Part shown: positions 12,667-22,599 of the stretch, piece after piece
Numbering within the stretch: position 1 is the stretch's first letter
Layout of the letters: every line of letters begins with the position of its first letter
The notes under the pieces: model-generated
Databases searched by the model: none
What the model was told of the DNA's origin: nothing
The model's input: the letters and a program-made list of their open reading frames with translations, nothing else
Made by a program: the position numbers and the translations under genes
Assembly (NCBI RefSeq): GCF_000485595.1
Contig: NW_014577598.1
Coordinates: forward strand, 54,436 to 100,900
Source: Priapulus caudatus
Lineage: Eukaryota; Priapulida; Priapulimorpha; Priapulimorphida; Priapulidae
Direction: 5' to 3'
DNA length: 46,465 nt

Positions 12667-13757
12667 TTTTTAGCTCGCCTTGACATCGTCAAAATGAGCT
12701 ATTGCCATGGGGCGTCGTACGTCGTACGTCCGTCCGTCCGTCCGTCCATCCGTCCGTCAACATTTGGCTACGGTCGACGATAGCTCAAGAACCGCTTGAC
12801 CCACATGTTTCAAATTGCATATAGTTGTTACTCCTATGGGAGAGGTTTGAACGTCCTATTTTGGAGCACGCCAGTTGACCTACATTCGAGCCACGTCCAC
12901 TTTTTGGCAAAAATGGAAATGGCCACAAGTCAGTTCAGGTTCAATGCGGTTTGCTCATTTCTGATATGTGAATGAATGAGGACTGGCCCCAAAACATATC
13001 ACACAGGTTTTGATTTTTTTTTAATTATGCAAATTGGGTAGATTTTGGCAATTTCACTATGCATTTTAGTGTCTGCCTACGGTCAACGATAACTCAAGAA
13101 GTGTTTGACCCACATGTTTCAAATTGCATGCAGTTGTTACTCCTATGGGAGAGGTTTGAATGTCCTATTTTGGAGCACGCCAGTCGACCTACTTTCGAGC
13201 CACGCCCACTTTTTGGCAAAAATGAAAATGGCCATCTAAATTCATTCAATTTTGTTAAATTTTGGTATGTGAATGTGGAAGGCTAGCCTCAAAACAGTTG
13301 TTACTCCTATGGGAGAGATGACAATAATATTATAACGTAATGCCTATAACGTTTATTTCGTCTAACTGGTCAACAACTCTACAATCATACCTATATACGT
13401 GTAATATTGTGTTATAGATTCTTCGTTACAGTAATTTGACTGGAATATTTTATTGTTTTTATTTGCGCGATATTCGAAAACAAAATGGCGATCATTTAGA
13501 CGTGGTTACTCGTCAAGATTTCAGACTCAGATCTGAAACATTTGTTTTCGCATCAAAACTTATGCATATATCATTATCAAGAGTATATAATAGGAGATAT
13601 GCAATATAATGGGAGTTCTCCCATATATACTCTGCTATATATATCAGGAGTAGATAATAGGGTTAACCCCTATTAACTACTCCTGATATATATGCTTTAG
13701 ATATCCCTCCTCCCTCTTCTACCACACCCAAGGTGAGCTACAGTGTCACTGACACTT
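12667..13757 (+). mobile_element. Helentron-like non-autonomous repeat, copy A
   Basis: It begins TTTTTAGCTCGCCTTGACATC, where GCCTTGAC-ATC-GTCAAAATGAGC forms an imperfect hairpin. A variable (CGTC)n tract and CGTCAACATTTGGC follow. Next come internal units starting CTACGGTC at 12768 and 13077, a period of about 309 bp, the second unit being truncated. The right end has the subterminal inverse AAGGTGAGCTA, then the palindrome AGTGTCACTGACACT, ending near 13757 where the copies diverge. The same organisation occurs in the copies at 33559 and 43438. Subterminal inverted repeats, a 3' hairpin, a central tandem repeat and no target duplication match Helentron-associated elements. The class assignment is inference. 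Confidence 0.7.
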
Positions 13758-13759
13758 TC

Positions 13760-13915
13760 ATTACTGTGTGCGTGTGCGTGTGTGTTTGGGGGTGCGTGCG
13801 CGCGCGTGTGCGTGTGCGGTAGCGTGTGTTTGGGTTTGGGGGGAGTACATGTGTGTGTTGTGTGTGTATGTGTTCGTTGAGTGTGTGTATGTGTGCGTGC
13901 GTGCGTGCAGCGCGC
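13760..13915. repeat. GT/GC-alternating low-complexity tract
   Basis: GTGTGCGTGTGCGTGTG, GCGCGCGTGTGCG and GTGTGTATGTG runs, starting right beside the 3' end of the preceding mobile element. Long open frames here are compositional. Confidence 0.9.
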
Positions 13916-14052
13916 CTTTTTGTTGCGCCAGCCTCCACAATTTCTTTTTCTCATTCGGTGACTTCGAACTACGTAAAAACATCTATGTTTCACACCCAGG
14001 TGGTGCTCTTATAGTACCCAAATGGGTCAAGAATTCATCTAAGTTATTACAT

Positions 14053-14500
14053 TTTTAGCTCAGCTGACGAAGTCAGATGCAGCTTGTAGAATCGCATGAA
14101 TGTCCGTCCGTGCGTCCGTCCGTGTGTCAACAGTTATGGGAAAATCTTAACCGATTGACGTCCGGTCTTGATACTTGGGACGTCGGGGAGATCGCGAAAA
14201 GGACTAGGGATGTCGACTTTGGGGGTCAAAGGTCAAGATGTGTTAATGGAGGGGGAGTATTTCCCCCTTTACTTAAGGTATAGGAGGAAATACGGAATTG
14301 CGGCACAAATCTCAACGGCTTGACCTACGCTCTTAATATTCAATGTATAGTGTGATGGGGAGGAAACCCATCAGCAGCGCGAAATTGGAGGTCACAGGTC
14401 AAAGCGCAGTGGGGAAAGGTCAGATATCAGACATTTTCTGAGGACATGGTCTAACGGACCGAGTGAAAAACTTTTTTGTTTCAGCGCTGACCTGATTTTT
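14053..14500 (+). mobile_element. Relative of the TTTTAGCTC repeat family (5' part)
   Basis: It starts TTTTTAGCTCAGCTGACGAAGTC, then (CGTC)n and GTGTCAACAGTTATGGGAAA, mirroring the order TTTTAGCTC, hairpin, (CGTC)n, GTCAACA seen in the three Helentron-like copies. The downstream sequence differs: it lacks the CTACGGTCAACG units and has GGGGGTCAAAGGTCAAGATG instead. I found no matching right end, so the right boundary is approximate and the copy may be truncated. Confidence 0.5.
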
Positions 14501-15255
14501 ATCACTTTATTGAAAGGACCATGAAATGTGCTTTCCGCTGACGTGCGAAGAGCAAGTGTCTGATTAACCTTTTGACCCTCAAGAGGAGGCGGTAAACAAC
14601 GGATTTTGTTGACTGTTGAACAAAGGACGAACTGCTTTGCTATTAGAGCCCCTCCACCCGCTCTTCCCCCCCACCTTCCTCCCACCACCACCTACTACGC
14701 TCGCGCTCGACGCATATCCATGATAACATGTTAATATAGTGAAGTTCATTAAAGTTACACAGCTATATCTGCTATTACTGTACTACCGCGTATAGCCAAA
14801 GTCTATCATCGATTTTAGATCTGTATTAGTAGTATCTAGATATATGCTCTGAGCGCGAACGCGGTGGCAGGAAGGCGCACTTGATTCGTTGCCAGTGAGT
14901 TTATCAGAAGAATACCCGCCGGCTATAGTACACGTCAGTTGAGCGCTGTCGCTCTGCGGCACTTGTTTACAATCATTATAGCCTAAAATAGATTACGCCA
15001 ATGCGCGCACTATTACATTGTGCGTATAACATATCGCGTAATAATCGAAACCTACAAATTGTATATAGCGTGCGTAAATATTTAGATATCTATTTACCCC
15101 TACTTGTTATAAAAGGTCGGCCTATACCCCCAAACACGCAAACGAGTAAGAGTAGGAGCTGAAATGCGTCAGGTGTCCTAGCAACATACTCCCGGCTGCG
15201 AAGATGCGGGGTGTTGCCCTCATAGCGTTCTCCGTGGCCGAGTAAGCATTATAGG
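14500..15255. other. No recognisable gene
   Basis: Unique sequence. A C/A-rich stretch (CCCCTCCACCC, CCACCACCACC) lies at 14648-14692. No coding exon was recognised. Confidence 0.4.
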
Positions 15256-15269
15256 ATGCGGTAAAATTC

Positions 15270-15298
15270 ACACGCCACGCACGCGCGCGCGCCATACA

Positions 15299-15339
<41 letters not shown>

Positions 15340-15490
15340 ACACACACACACACGCGCGCGCTGCGGCGCAGCGCACTACGCACACGCACACGCCACACGC
15401 ACACGCACACGCACACGCACACGCCACACACACACGCCACACACACGCAACACACACACACAACACACACACACACACCGCACACACACG
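15270..15490. repeat. (CA)n and CACACG low-complexity tract
   Basis: CACGCGCGCG is followed by a near-perfect (CA)n run at 15299-15352, then CGCACACGCACACG-type units to about 15490. It favours Z-DNA, and the open frames across it are compositional. Confidence 0.95.
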
Positions 15491-15937
15491 CTGACAACCT
15501 GTGGCGCGGCGGACAACAACTAGCCTGCCACGTCGTCAATCGTGGTAATTGTAATCGCTACTTAACGTACGCGCGTTGTGAAGGCAAACAGGCAATACGT
15601 GTTATACAGCCGATACGCCCGTCGTGAGCGAGACCAGACGAGGCATCTCACATTCGAGTCTTGATTAGCTTGAGTTTGAGTGTTCGCTAACCGGTGCGAT
15701 TTCCACATTGATTTTCGAAACGACCGTAAACAAGCTTGGCAGTTAAAATTGCCTTCAAGTTACAGTTAGTTGCTGTCGATAGAGAGATCTTAATGCAATG
15801 CTACAATCGCAAACAGGGCGTACTGTTACGCGACTATGTACATAGCTCAGATTGTAGGATAGAATCCTATAATTTAAAGACAGTGGATCAATCGATGATC
15901 TCTGATAATCAGTATATGATCAAAATAGCCGGTAACT

Positions 15938-15940
<3 letters not shown>

Positions 15941-15978
<38 letters not shown>
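15941..15978. repeat. (TA)n microsatellite
   Basis: About 18 consecutive TA dinucleotides. Confidence 0.95.
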
Positions 15979-15980
<2 letters not shown>

Positions 15981-16110
15981 ATATGGTCTTCATTCGCGTA
16001 TTTAAGGGGAAATAAATAGTTGTCCCTAATTTTGTTTACCCATTTGTGGAACAATGTAGGGGATTATTTGTTCTGGTACTAGCTGACGGATATAACAGAT
16101 TATAAAATAA

Positions 16111-16291
16111 GATATCACCAGGAGTGTCATAATATAGACACTTCCGAATATCTAGAATATCTAGTGTCTAGAATATCTAGAATATTTAGAATATCTAGAA
16201 TGTCTAGAATATCTAGAATGTCTAGAATGTCTAGAATATCTAGAATGTCTAGAATATCTGAGAATCTATATTATGACACTCATGATATCAC
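16111..16291. mobile_element. Miniature hAT-like element filled with a 10-bp satellite
   Basis: The 8-bp direct repeat GATATCAC flanks the unit at 16111-16118 and 16284-16291, a hAT-type target duplication. Inside it, GAGTGTCATAATATAGA at the left is inverted exactly (17 bp) at the right as TCTATATTATGACACTC. The left end begins CAGGAGTG, resembling hAT termini. The element proper is 16119-16283 (165 bp). Between the inverted repeats there is almost only a tandem array of TCTAGAATAT/TCTAGAATGT decamers. No coding capacity. Confidence 0.75.
16145..16258 (+). repeat. 10-bp tandem satellite TCTAGAATRT
   Basis: About eleven copies of TCTAGAATAT or TCTAGAATGT, each containing an XbaI-like TCTAGA palindrome. 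The two variants alternate irregularly. The array forms the whole internal part of the hAT-like element around it. Confidence 0.9.
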
Positions 16292-16294
16292 TAC

Positions 16295-17150
16295 GCAACT
16301 TGGTTTTTGTGTGTTTGCCTTCAAAAATAGGGCTTCATTTTTTTAGAAAAAACGCTGTCAGATATGTTACGTGGAAATTCGCATCTACGAGGCAAAATCC
16401 CGGGAGGGTCCCTGATCCCTTTAATACCCGTGCCTTCAGAACCTCGTTGCTCACAGAGCGGCCCTTTTTTCAAATACTGGGTCAGCCCCTGATCCTAACA
16501 TGCAATTTCAAATTTTAGTTAATCACTGATAGATAATAGCTTACTATAGTAAAGGGTTAAAGAAATTTATACAAAAAAAACAAATGAATCTGGTATCGAC
16601 AGCAGCGACAGCCATGGCGGTTATTTCGCCCGTAAAATTGACACTGGTAGTGACCTCTTTCGGTTGTTACCGGCACAACCCCCCCACGGAAGCTAAGTTT
16701 TCGATCAATCCAGTTTTAATGTAAAAATACCATATCTTGTTGAATTTTGGTTCATGTTAATATTAGGAGATGTCTACGAAACACCGCAGCTATTCGTAAG
16801 TGCGAAATCTTCGATAACCTATACTCTTTGCCGATGGCGGACATTTTCATACATGATCTGATCATGATGTCATTGATGATTGATATTGTCATTGATGATG
16901 CTTGCTGCCGCTATTCCGTATTCGATCGTCGTTCTTGTAGTTGTAGGCCTAATATCGATAAACGTATCTGGGTTGTAATATTATTGTAAATACACTGAGC
17001 TTTGGCATTATGCCTGCAATACTTATGTGGGGCGCATATACTGTATAGTCTTACAAGGTATACAAAATATGGAATTAGAATACTGAATAGTGGTCGTGTT
17101 GTGTTGTTGACGATGAAAATATGATAACTACCTCCTCTCGGTTCAACTTC
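16295..17150. other. No recognisable gene
   Basis: Unique sequence with short ORFs and no convincing domains. A TGATGATTGAT-rich stretch lies near 16865-16900. Confidence 0.4.
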
Positions 17151-17230
17151 AAGGATAGAGAACATAATATAATAATAATATAATAATAATAATAGGAGAG
17201 GATAGGGAAGATAATATTATATCAATATAA

Positions 17231-17281
17231 TAGGTTAGGGTTATGGTTAGGATTAGGGTTAGGGTTAGAATTAGGGTTAGG
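17231..17281 (+). repeat. TTAGGG-like interstitial telomeric repeat
   Basis: Eight or so imperfect hexamers (TTAGGG, TTATGG, TTAGGA, TTAGAA) follow a TAA/AAT microsatellite at 17168-17195. This is the common metazoan telomere hexamer, whereas position 1 carries the arthropod pentamer. The copies are degenerate and interstitial. Confidence 0.8.
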
Positions 17282-17346
17282 CACATTGGTTTTATTGGGA
17301 CCCATGTTCTCTATCCTTGGGCCCTACTCTCTAAAAGACAGATCTA

Positions 17347-17998
17347 TGTCAGCCTTAGCTCTAGTACTATAGCCTGCGTACAGTTGCCGCAGGGCTATAG
17401 AACATTCTATTACGAATGCTCGGGACCAACTTACTCCAGTCAGCGGGAACTATGACTATGTATTTCCGCACGCGGAGGGGTGTGCGGATTGAGTTGGTTG
17501 TGGACAAAAACGTTGTTGTCAAGTAACAAATTAATAATAGTAATTTGTTCATCTTTCACGACAAAACTAATATTACGTACCGGGGTACCATCTTTTTTTT
17601 TTGATAAACAAATTACTACGGTATTATTAATTTGTTACTTGACAACAACAATGTTTTTGTCCACAACCAACACAACTCGCCCACCTCTCCGCGTGCGGAA
17701 ATATACATAGTTCCCGCTGACTGGCGCTCACCAAAAATGGCCGTTTGAAGTTCGTAAATAATGTTCGTTCACAAGAAATACCGCAAGTAGACAATTTCAA
17801 CGATAGTTAGAGGTTAAATTTTAGTAGCTGATATAACTTAAGACATATTCACTTTGGATAAGAGGCATTAATTGCCTACCACATACGTTTTATAGCCGCG
17901 AGTAACCGTGAATAAGTTGGTCCCTAGCATTCGTAATAGAATGTTCTATAGCCCTGCGGCAACTATACGCGGGCTATAGTACTAGAGCTATGTCAGCC
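17347..17998. mobile_element. hAT-like long inverted-repeat (foldback) element
   Basis: The 8-bp direct repeat TGTCAGCC at 17347-17354 and 17991-17998 flanks the element 17355-17990 (636 bp). The termini are TAGCTCTAGTACTATAGCC and its inverse, continuing as an inverted repeat through TTGCCGCAGGGCTATAGAAC and AATGCT.GGGACCAAC. An inner inverted repeat (CAGTCAGCGGGAACTAT, TTCCGCACGCGGA, GTTGTGGACAAAAAC, CAAGTAACAAATTAATAAT) meets at a centre near 17580. Only the right arm holds about 190 bp (about 17731-17918) with no counterpart in the left arm. No transposase ORF. A loose copy of the terminus lies at 43382-43425. Confidence 0.75.
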
Positions 17999-17999
17999 T

Positions 18000-19870
18000 A
18001 AACAAGACCACAATAAGACGTTACTTAGACAGAAATGAAGACGCTAGTGAGGATTACAGTCTATACTTGGAAATAAGAAGTAGTCGGTCATTACTGTAGG
18101 TAGCCTGATCAGGCTCTATAACTGTTGCACGTCGTACGAGCCTCACACACTTTTATACTAAAAGCCTTGTAGTTGTTGCTTAAAAAAGTTCAAAACTGTA
18201 TCTTATTACCATATTTTGCGCAATCATACTTTGGTACCCAGCAAATGAGTTTTCTCAAATGTGCTAAACTAATCCGAGGTGGTCCCCATATTTTACATCA
18301 CTTATCACATGCTAGAAGTGTATTTTCAATTACGGCATACTTTTTAAAGTAACTATTGCGAGAGTTTTCCAGTGTTTTCACCACTTTCATGACACCTACC
18401 GTTATTGCTTGAGTAACAGCAATTGTCTAGAGTAACAATAAAATGTCTTAGAACCTTCGTATTCACCAAAAAAGTGCAAGTTTTGAACTAATAGTTTTCG
18501 TAAACAATCGTTTCCTGTCATTGCTATAATCTTGAACTAGCTGGAAGTATGGATTAGCTTGTGGTGCCACCGCTTATCTGCTGTAGACATAGTACAGGCT
18601 CTCTCAAATCATGCACTTCTTTTCAATTCATCACCGACACAAATACAAGTTTACCAATTCTGCCATTAGGCATTATCGGCATACAATAAAATTTATTGCT
18701 GTTACGATGGGGTCAAATCCATTTTTCTATGCTATAACTGCATAAAATCTTAGTATTTTTAATGTTGGTCTAATCAGTGATATTTCCACTGTCAGGTGAG
18801 ACTATATTCAGCTATATTTAGTTTTTCTGAGCAAAAATCTCGCAATAGTGAGTTTAACTCGTATTTACCTTGGCGATCATGTTATAATCAGACAATTTGG
18901 AAAGGAATTATATTTTAAAGATGGCAAACTACATAATTGCATTACTTCTCAATTACTGCTGCAAGTGCATGAAAATCGTACAGAATTCAAGTAGGAATTG
19001 ATGCCTTATACGAATTTCTCCCTTATCAAATTTCAAAAATGCTTGCTGACGTGTAAATATGTGGTTAGCAATAGCGCATTACTAGTTAACAAAGGTGGAG
19101 ATGTACAGAGTTCTAAGCAGTATTGCCAGCAAGAGCCCGCATGAGTTCGGTATTGATACATTTTGTCCCAGCTCATTTTTAGCTACAAGGTTTGGTTGCT
19201 TTGTTCACTTGTTCCCTTTTCGCTTCGCAGTGAGACACAAGAAGGTAACTTGTGGCTATAATGTGATAATGTATTGTGCTCAAATTTGAAGAAAACAAGT
19301 TTCATCACTTCTGGTGTGAATAATCACAACATTAAATTGTTATCCACCCTCGTATGAATCACATCACACCGTCTTGCCCGACAGTGAAGTATAAGACCAT
19401 TTGGCTTTGTTCATAATTTTGTTTGGCATTGTTCAGTGCATAAAATATCAGTTAAAACGGTTTCGAAATCTGATCTGGAGCATTTGTTTTGTATGTACAC
19501 TGGTTCTCTAATAAAATTGTATGTCAGTCTCCTAATATTAAAGTGATTACATCACTGTAAATAGTAAAAATAAAAAATAAACATTTCCACTTTTTCACAA
19601 ATTGTAAGTAATTCTGTTCACTTTTTATGGTTAAATTGCTGCATTATACTTCCTATTTTACTATATATTATTGTTTGATGTAAATATACACTCGTGACTC
19701 ATACATAGCCCATAGCAAGCATAGCTCAGGGTCATAATATCAAATCGTTCAAGTTTTGTGGATTTTTAACTAGTTGAGAAACAATCTTATCAGGTAAGAA
19801 TTTGACGATACGTTTAGTACTTACTTTTAATGTAAAAAAATGGCAACCAAAATTTTATAAATATACACCA
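18000..19870. other. No recognisable gene; AT-rich sequence
   Basis: Unique AT-rich sequence with short ORFs only. The 64-codon ORF at 19095-19289 has no recognisable domain. It precedes CSP exon 2 and may be part of CSP intron 1. Confidence 0.4.
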
Positions 19871-19871
19871 T

Positions 19872-20199
19872 CAGGCTTCTCCAAGAGCGCTTATAGCCAT
19901 CGAGCCCTGCCATCCTAAAATGCACCCGCCACTCTAAATATCATAGCCGCCATGCTGGTGTATACACAAGAAGTTCAAACAATTCATACACGTTGTTTAT
20001 ATCGCAATGAACTTTGAAGTGATATATGAGTTTAGAGGGTCCCAGATTGCATCTCAGAGCTTCTACAATTCAAAAATTTTACGGGGGGGGGGGGGCAAGC
20101 CCCCGGACCCCCTAGCACGCAAACCGCCTTCGGCGATTTGCAGCTAGGACCGTAAAGGCAGCACCCCCATGCTATAATGAAAAGGCTTGGAGAACCCTG
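19872..20199. mobile_element. hAT-like MITE with CAGG-TTCTCCAAG termini
   Basis: The left end CAGGCTTCTCCAAGAGC is inverted at the right as GGCTTGGAGAACCCTG. ACCAT sits just outside both ends, a partial match for an 8-bp target duplication. Internally it has ATTGCATCTCAGA, CAAAAATTTTACGGGGG, then CCCCCGGACCCCCTAGCA. A closely similar core lies in the element at 22629-22923, although the termini differ. Also internal is GCACGCAAACCGCCTTCGGC. 328 bp, no coding capacity. Confidence 0.6.
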
Positions 20200-20880
20200 A
20201 CCATAGAAAATTCGTCACATAGTCAATTTAAAAAATACCTAGCTATTTTCTCAAAGTATATTGAATCTTGAGCTATTATCACTATTCTAGAAATGAAAAT
20301 ATTGTGTCTACTAAAATATAGAGGCAATTGATGGTGAGTATAACCAAAAATTAAAAGGTTATATTGTAGAAATAAGAATGTTCAAAATCAGGACTGTCTG
20401 GGTTTCACACTTAATTTTGTGTTTACTGTACATCGAGTCCCATTTAAAATTGTAGATTCAGGATCGAGGGCAATTACCAGATGTAACTTTTTGGATTACT
20501 TTGTGTAAGGGGGTTCTGCAATAAACACTTATTGGTGTGCAGTGTGTTATCACCCTTGATTGTTGTTACCATTCATCATCAAAATGAAGCTGTCCAACAG
20601 ACAACCTCAATAATTATATCTTTCCCATTGATCAATTGTGCTAGATAATTTAGTAGGTATATATATGCAGTTGCACAGTATATTATCAGTATTATGGCTT
20701 TCCATAATGATCTTCTAGTTAGGTTACTTTTTGAGTATTGCCATACCTGTAAAACATATATTTGCATTCATTTAAATGTTAAGTATAATGTATATAAACA
20801 GAGGAAATTACCTATCAGTTATTCATACTTCATCATAGATGTGTATGGTAAGTTATAAAGCAACATATTCAACGTAATGG
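20200..20880. other. No further feature before CSP exon 2
   Basis: AT-rich sequence with short ORFs and a run of T just before the acceptor at 20900-20901. A donor-like ATG followed by GTAAGT near 20845 is in the wrong phase to be CSP exon 1. Confidence 0.5.
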
Positions 20881-20901
20881 TTTTTTTTTATATTATCACA
20901 G

Positions 20902-20983
20902 CACTTCTGGAGAGTCATTATATACTGTACTTGGCGTGCCAAAAACATCAACTCCTCAAGACATTAAAAAAGCCTACAGGCGG
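20902..20983 (+). CDS. DNAJC5: CSP exon 2 (J domain helices I-II)
   Basis: The acceptor is a T-rich tract then ATTATCACAG. The exon is C-ACT-TCT-GGA-GAG..., encoding [27 protein letters not shown]. The leading C is the third base of a codon that must be Ser if the animal consensus S-TSGES holds. The donor is CGG followed by gtatgt. 82 nt. Confidence 0.95.
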
Positions 20984-22544
20984 GTATGTATTAGGAGTCT
21001 AACAATACGTGAAACGATCATTACATTGCAATTGTCGACAGCTAATATCAGTAAATCAATAAGGAGTTACTTTAAATATCAATAATAATTGTGGCATAAT
21101 AAAGACCAGCAACTATCGATAGATATTATATTTCGTTGCTTTGGTGTTTTATCATTCTTTGTTTCACTTACAAGTGTTTACATTTAACTATTTGTTTACG
21201 TAATCATGTCTTGAATTTTTCTGTCACTTAAATAAAATATAAGATGAACAAGAGATAGAAATGAGCATTCTATCCATGGAGCCACAGGGAATCAAAAAGA
21301 GTAAATCTGTAACAAAAAGCAGATGCATTCCAGATCATTAATCTGTAGCTGGTCCAAATAGTTGGCAGCACTGTTTGAAAAATGGGCTAGTTGTTTATCA
21401 GATTATGTACATCATAAATTAAGATGTTATTGATCAAGTTTGTTGAGCCTGATATCGCAAAAATAACTAGTGTGTAATAGGTGAGCTTTTGAACTTGGTG
21501 TGGTATTACATTTTTCCTGGTAGTCTATATGCTGAGATATTGCATGTTCCACTATGCTAAATTTGTCAAGGTTTTGCTCATACCCAATACTGGTTGCTTA
21601 GGTAGTTGCTAAATAACTTGTTGTTTTTCAGCTTGCCTTACAGTATCACCCAGACAAGAATCCAGAGAACCCAGAGGCAGAGGAGAAGGTGAGAAATGGT
21701 GACAGTGTAGTGATGTTGCATAGTATGAGCATGAGTAAAGGGGTGGACACACTAGGCGATTTTTGCAAGAGGCGACTTGGCGAGTAAAGGGATCGACAAA
21801 GGGGATCACCTAGTGTGTCCAGTGTCGCGGTCGCAATCACGGTCGATTTTCGAGCTGGCCGGCTGAGTTGCCCGAATCAAACATGTTTGATAATTATTCG
21901 AGTCGCGCGGCTACAATCGCCTAGTGTGCCCGGGTCTGCGATTGAGTTGGCCGATTGTACATTTCATCAGCCTATTAAATCACAATTAGTTGTCACATGA
22001 TCCACAGAGTCGCCCGGCTCAGTCGCGTAGTGTGTCCACAGAGTCGCCCGACTCAGCCGGCCGGCTCGACCACATGAAAAATCGCGTAGTGTGTCCACAG
22101 CTTAAGGGAGTCACACTACATTGTAGCACAAGTGTTCTAGTGTTGCTATCAAAGTGCTGTTTGCAACGTGAGGATGCATCATTGTGTTTGATCTTTTCAG
22201 GGATAATTAACTTATAATTTATAACTTAATCTTGTGCATCCTGTGTTTAGCGGTTTACTAACTAATGAGAAAATATTGAGATCTTTTTTAATGCCTGTCT
22301 GACACAATAAAATTTTGCTGTTGTATCTCCTGCCCCTATGTGATCAAAGCTATTGGTAAATGCCTTTAGGCTGTTGCTGCATGAGGGTGGCTTTGTTGCA
22401 TGTCTGTGGCAGATACTCGTGTATTGGGACTGCTTATGACAGGTAATTGACTACAATTAGTACATCCCTCTCTGGACCCTCCCGCATCCATCCATAAATG
22501 ACCTGCTTTCAGAAATTCCTAAGGAGTCCCTATACGTATATATC

Positions 22545-22599
<55 letters not shown>

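Noticed and set aside
12720-12760. (CGTC)n tract as a CRISPR-like or independent microsatellite.
   Set aside because: It is a variable internal segment of the Helentron-like family, present at the same place in all three copies.
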